Assembly (NCBI GenBank): GCA_029718625.1
Contig: CM056383.1
Span: 21,863,930 to 21,927,929 of the forward strand
DNA: 64,000 nt
Direction: 5' to 3'
DNA from: Synaphobranchus kaupii
Taxonomy: Eukaryota > Chordata > Actinopteri > Anguilliformes > Synaphobranchidae
In this document: piece by piece, positions 59,680-64,000 of the stretch
Numbering within the stretch: position 1 is the stretch's first letter
How the letters are laid out: each line of letters begins with the position of its first letter
The notes under the pieces: generated by a model
The model's input: only the letters and a program-made list of their open reading frames with translations
Database searches by the model: none
What the model was told of the DNA's origin: nothing
Translations under genes and position numbers: made by a program

Positions 59680-59920
59680 AAACACAGCTGGAATAAACTT
59701 CCAGATTATTTCAGACATGCCCCAACTCTGACCACTTTTAAAACTAGGCTGAAAACCTTTATTTTCTGCACCGCATATGCACTTTGATTTTAATCCCTGC
59801 ATTATATTCCTGTTTTATTGTATGTCTTATTCTGTATTTATGTAAAGCACTTTGAATTGCCTCTGTGTATGAAATGTATAAATAAATAAACTTGCCTTGC
59901 CTTGTCTTGCCTAGCCAATT
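59680..59920 (+). mobile_element. LINE 3' end, copy 2
   Basis: Counterpart of 350-585. It differs by a few bases at the aataaataaacttgcc tail. Confidence 0.75.
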
Positions 59921-59924
59921 TCCA

Positions 59925-60863
59925 CTGTCAGAAACATTATCAGAAAATGGAAGATAAATGGACAGTTGAACAGCTGAAGACCAAGAAAGACCAAGAACAA
60001 TTTCATGGCCCAAGACCGGGTGAGAAATGCAGACCCCACACATCACTGTAAAAAAGCTGCAAAAAAGAGTAGCAGACGCAGGTCTAGTTATTCACAGGAC
60101 AAAAATACCACATACTTTAAACTAACAAAGACCTACATGGCAGAGTTGCCAGAAAGAAGCCTTAAAGCATCTGAAGTATGCGAAAGAAAATCTTGAGAAG
60201 CCTGAAGCATTTTGGAACAATGTGTTTTGGACTGATAAAATTTAATTTTTTGGCCACCACCAAAGAAGGTATGTTTGGAGAAAAAAGGGTGAAGCATTTG
60301 TAGAGAAGAACACCTTGCCAACTGTTAAGCATGGAGGTGGATCCATTATGCTTTGGGGTATGCTTTTGAAGTTGAAGAGAGGTTGGGTATTCCAGCAAGA
60401 CAATGATCCAAAGCATACCTCGAAATCAACCATGAAGTACCTCCAGGAAAGACGGATTAAGGTTTTGGAATGGCCACATTCCCCAGACTTGAATATTATT
60501 GAAAATCTGTGGAGAGATCTCAAACATGCAATGCATGCAAGGAGGCCAAAAAATATTTCTGAGCTAGAGGTGTTCTGCCAGGAAGAATGGGGAAAAATTC
60601 CAAAAGCAGCGTTTGCAAACTGTTATAGTTGCCCGAGGAGGAGTTACAAGCTACAAACTGACAGGTTTCCCAAACTTTTGCACAGTGACGTTTTCCTTTT
60701 TTAATTACTTTGAAAATGTAAAAAATCTTGCTTTAAAATTTGAAGAAATGTGTTATGTTAACTTTGTATCATTTAGAGGTCAGGTTAGCTTCTATTCACT
60801 TGGATATTAATTGTAAAAGGCATTTTGAACAGGCGTGCCCAAGTTTTTGCACCCCATTGTAGC
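59925..60863 (+). pseudogene. Tc1-like transposase, decayed, copy 2
   Basis: Counterpart of 590-1532 with the same disabling stop after FWTDKI and the same open C-terminal 129 codons (60315-60704). The duplication therefore took place after this transposase had died. Confidence 0.85.
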
Positions 60864-61446
60864 GAACAAGTAAGTACTAATTTATAGTAGCTATTAAAGC
60901 TGCGCTTTGTCTGTGCTTATGACTTAGCTAGTTAACTAACTGCACTTTTGTGCCACCTAGTTGGCTTTTTGGCACAGCTAGCTAGGTCGTATAGCCAGCT
61001 AGTTGGCCCAAACAGCAACTAGCTAGGGAAATTCTGGTAGCTAGATAGGATGTATGGCCAGCTAGCTGGGACAAATGGCCAACTAGCTTGGACTAAAACA
61101 GTAGCTAACTATGGAAGTTGAATAAATGTCAAAACGACTTGCCTTGTTGACAAAGGCTAGCAAGGGAGCAAGCCACATCCCCTGACCAGCCCACATTCAT
61201 TGTCACAGCTCTTCTGCAATAAGTCAACTGGAAGCCTGCTAGGCCAATAACAGGCATTTCTGGTGAGACCATTTCAGACTTTAACTTTTGGGGGCTTTGT
61301 TAACAGGGAAACTGCAAAGCATGACAGTGTTCGTGTTTTAATAGCCGATGCTCAGTCTTTTAAAAAAATAAATAAATAAGGAAAGACATTTCCTGAAAAA
61401 ACACCCACCATCATGATGGTATCAAGAAGAACCCCTAAGTCATAAA

Positions 61447-62945
61447 CTCGGGGTGTTTCTCAATAGCAAGAACGTGAAAGCCCATATTTGTGGTCATGTG
61501 AAAATGTACTTGTTAGTGTCACGCAGGGTTCAGTCTTAGGACCAAAATTATTTATACTATATATTAATAACATAGTCAAAGTATCTAACGTCCTAAAACT
61601 AATTTTATTCGCGGACGACACAAACATCCTCTGCTCTGGAATTGATCTTAATCAAATGGTCAAATTAGTTAACAACGAAATGTCAAAGCTTCACACGTGG
61701 TTTAATATTAATAAATTATCACTAAACCTTTCAAAGACAAAATTCATATTATTCGGGAAAAGAGGCCTGAAGGAAAATATAAACTTAAAGGTCAATGGTA
61801 CCAACATTGAACGAGTGAACGAACATAAGATTCTGGGGGTTACGATAGATTGCCTCCTGACATGGAAACCACATGTGAAGCTAGTTCAATGTAAGTTGGC
61901 CAAAAGCGTGTCTATTTTGTGGAAAATGCAGAAATTACTCAATCAACATTCACTTAAGACAATTTACTCGGCACTCATAACACCGCACCTTCATTACTGT
62001 GTCGAAGTGTGGGGCCACACTTATAAAGACACTACAGAGCCGCTGTTTAAACTCCAAAAAAGGGCACTGAGAGTTGTATATTGTGTCCCATATAGAGATC
62101 ACACTAATGATTTGTTCACTAAGGCAATGTTTCTAAAGTGGCATGACATAATTAAGTATAATACCTTACAAATATTATTTTTAGCCTCTAAAAGTCTTTT
62201 ACCAGTAAATATACAGGATTTGTTTTTAAAGAGAGAGAACATACACAACTTGAGAGGAACCATGATTTATAAACAAAAATCTATAAAGTCAACACTCAGA
62301 GGTCATTCTGTATCTATTGCGGGGGTTAAGCTCTGGAACAGTTTACATGATGAGATTAAATCGTCTACGAATTTGAAGGTCTTCAAGATTAGGATAAAAA
62401 ATAAGATGGTAGAAAACTACCAAGTATAAACAAGGGTGGGTTATCAAGAAATGAAAACAATGTCACGATGTGCAAAAAACATTGTAAGCGGTTGTAATGC
62501 ATTGAATTTACAGGGGACACTAGAGCATCATAAAAACGAAGAAACGGACACAATGATTTGGACATTATCTGAACAACATTCTGGACTGTTTGCTGTTGAA
62601 ATGAAACAAATTGTTTTGACTAATGTATGACATGTACATTTAAATCCGACTTATTTGGACTTTAATATTTGGTTTATTTTATTTTAGCTTATTTTTTCTT
62701 TCTCGGTCTGTTTTGTTATAAAGAAAATTCAGCTATGCTGTTGTGATACGAAAAAATCTGTTTTAAACAAATGTAAAATGTGAACATTTAAATTTGAGTA
62801 GGGAATTGGGGCGGGACTTTTGATAAGCAGGCTGCTTTTTCCCGTATCCCTTTTCGGCAGGTACTGTGTTTGTTCAAGGCATATTAACAGTAATTGTGAT
62901 GAAGTGTGACTATATGCATGCCGAAATAAATAAATAAATAAAAAG
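61447..62945 (+). mobile_element. 5'-truncated non-LTR retrotransposon, copy 2
   Basis: Counterpart of 2115-3615. The 313-codon frame (61488-62429) is open and differs by only about three amino acids (for example ILFGKRG against ILFEKRG). Same truncation point, so both descend from one insertion by duplication. Confidence 0.85.
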
Positions 62946-63729
62946 TGTACTTGCAGGAGCGCAATTCCAAGAACATATTCTTGTGAATGGTGTGATGTAA
63001 TATTTAACTGTTCCAAAAGCAAAAACACAAAGAACGAGGACGCTTAAAGATCCCGGAAGCGTACTTGATGCTCTTTTCTGTGTGGGGAGAGGTGGGTGTG
63101 GGAATTGATCTGAGCACGGGTCAGCCTGCAAGGCCATTTGAACCCCCCCCCACACACACACACCACACATTCACCCTTTATTAGATGTTAATAGCGGTGA
63201 AAGTCCCATTCAGTGATTTTGGTTGCTAATTGCCAAAAGTTACATGCACGGCAACTAAGTACCTCAGTGGATCATTTTTACTGTTAACAGCCACAATACA
63301 ATATGACAAAACCGTTTCCAAGGCTTGGTTTATTTGGCAAAACGTTAGCCAACTTCTTTCCAAAATATTATCAAATGAGTGAGCACCAAGGAAAAAGTAC
63401 GAAGTTTGTTTCCATGGTGACAAGCTGTGCTTAAAAACAACGAAGAAGAATAAAATGCGGAAAACGGAAATTGAACAATGAAGTAGTGTCGGCCGGACAC
63501 TTATCTTAAATACTTATTTTTTCCTTTTTAAGAGAGGATCTTTATCGTTATTTTAATTAGGACAATAAATATATACTATAATGCCATATCCTTGTCTTTT
63601 TGCTCATTTATGTGATTTGCATTTTTTAGTAACCAAAATTACTGAGAGGACCTTTAAACATAGAAACACAATGATGAAAAAAATATCTCAACAATCAAAA
63701 AGCCGATGTTATACATTATATACATGTTA

Positions 63730-64000
63730 ACAAATTATTCATGGGTATGTATTTTTTTCAAGTTGTTTAGGGACAGTGTAACTCCTTTATTTCACAGCCT
63801 TAGATTTCTTTGGAAGTGCCGTTTCTGAAGACACCAAGACTCGCCAAAAGGAGCACGCATTCGGGTCAAAGTACATGTCTTGGCAGACCCTGAGCCACTG
63901 GAGGCAACATCCAGGCCTGACACACCAAACCAGCGTAAGAGGCTTTTAAATATGCATGTTTAACATTTGTGTGTAAGCCTTAAACATTTACATATAGATA
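63730..64000. repeat. Left arm of the large palindrome, copy 2 (partial)
   Basis: Matches 4404-4580 and carries the extra ~116 bp ending gtcttggcagaccctgag. The right-arm partner would lie beyond the window. Confidence 0.75.

Larger units (their letters stand above)
59279..64000 (+). repeat. Direct duplication of 1-4580 (continues past window end)
   Basis: The order minisatellite, LINE tail, Tc1-like, TAGCTAG block, LINE RT, (CA)n and palindrome arm is repeated at an offset of about 59.3 kb with very few substitutions. Visible differences: one minisatellite unit, CA/C tract length, a tctttctttc/tctttctcgg variant, and a ~116-bp segment at about 63762-63882 absent from copy 1 near 4452. Confidence 0.95.

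Overview
The window is vertebrate nuclear DNA, almost certainly from a teleost fish. It is AT-rich and intron-bearing, and it is packed with nested transposable elements typical of fish: L2/CR1-like LINEs, Tc1-like elements, Ty3/Gypsy, Harbinger-like elements, and a long-TIR element with integrase and HECT coding sequence. No rRNA, intact tRNA, CRISPR or prokaryotic operon was seen.

Layout. 1-4.6 kb holds a 51-bp minisatellite, LINE 3' ends, a decayed Tc1-like transposase and a 5'-truncated LINE reverse transcriptase. 4.4-5.6 kb is one large imperfect palindrome. 7.0-13.1 kb (minus) is the only convincing host gene: 18 coding exons joining without a frame break into 575 codons. It encodes an N-terminal membrane segment followed by a coiled coil resembling cTAGE5/MIA2/TANGO1 ER-exit-site proteins, with a three-exon cassette present three times in tandem. 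13.65-19.67 kb is bounded by inverted repeats and contains a LINE fragment. 22.4-34.6 kb is a minus-strand nest: an L2-like LINE split by a 7-kb LTR element without recognisable pol, and fused in frame at its 5' side to a second LINE. 35.0-47.2 kb is a degraded Ty3/Gypsy retrotransposon interrupted twice: by a 9.1-kb DNA transposon (35781-44867) and by a LINE 3' end. 48.6-59 kb is mostly repeat and unassigned sequence. 59.28-64 kb repeats the first 4.6 kb in direct orientation.

The most unusual object is the 9.1-kb element. It has ~1.16-kb TIRs, a 6-bp target duplication (AGCAGC) and exons of a DDE integrase. It also carries both the N-terminal exons and the catalytic-cysteine exon of a HECT-type E3 ligase gene, on opposite strands. 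It has itself received a 2.0-kb Harbinger-like element and a structurally intact Tc1 element with an uninterrupted 342-aa transposase. Nesting gives a relative order: Gypsy, then the long-TIR element, then the Tc1 and Harbinger-like insertions.

The genes do not form a pathway. The coiled-coil gene is the only candidate for host function; nearly all other coding sequence belongs to mobile elements. Exon borders were inferred by eye from splice consensus and frame continuity, and family names rest on recalled motifs, not on searches.
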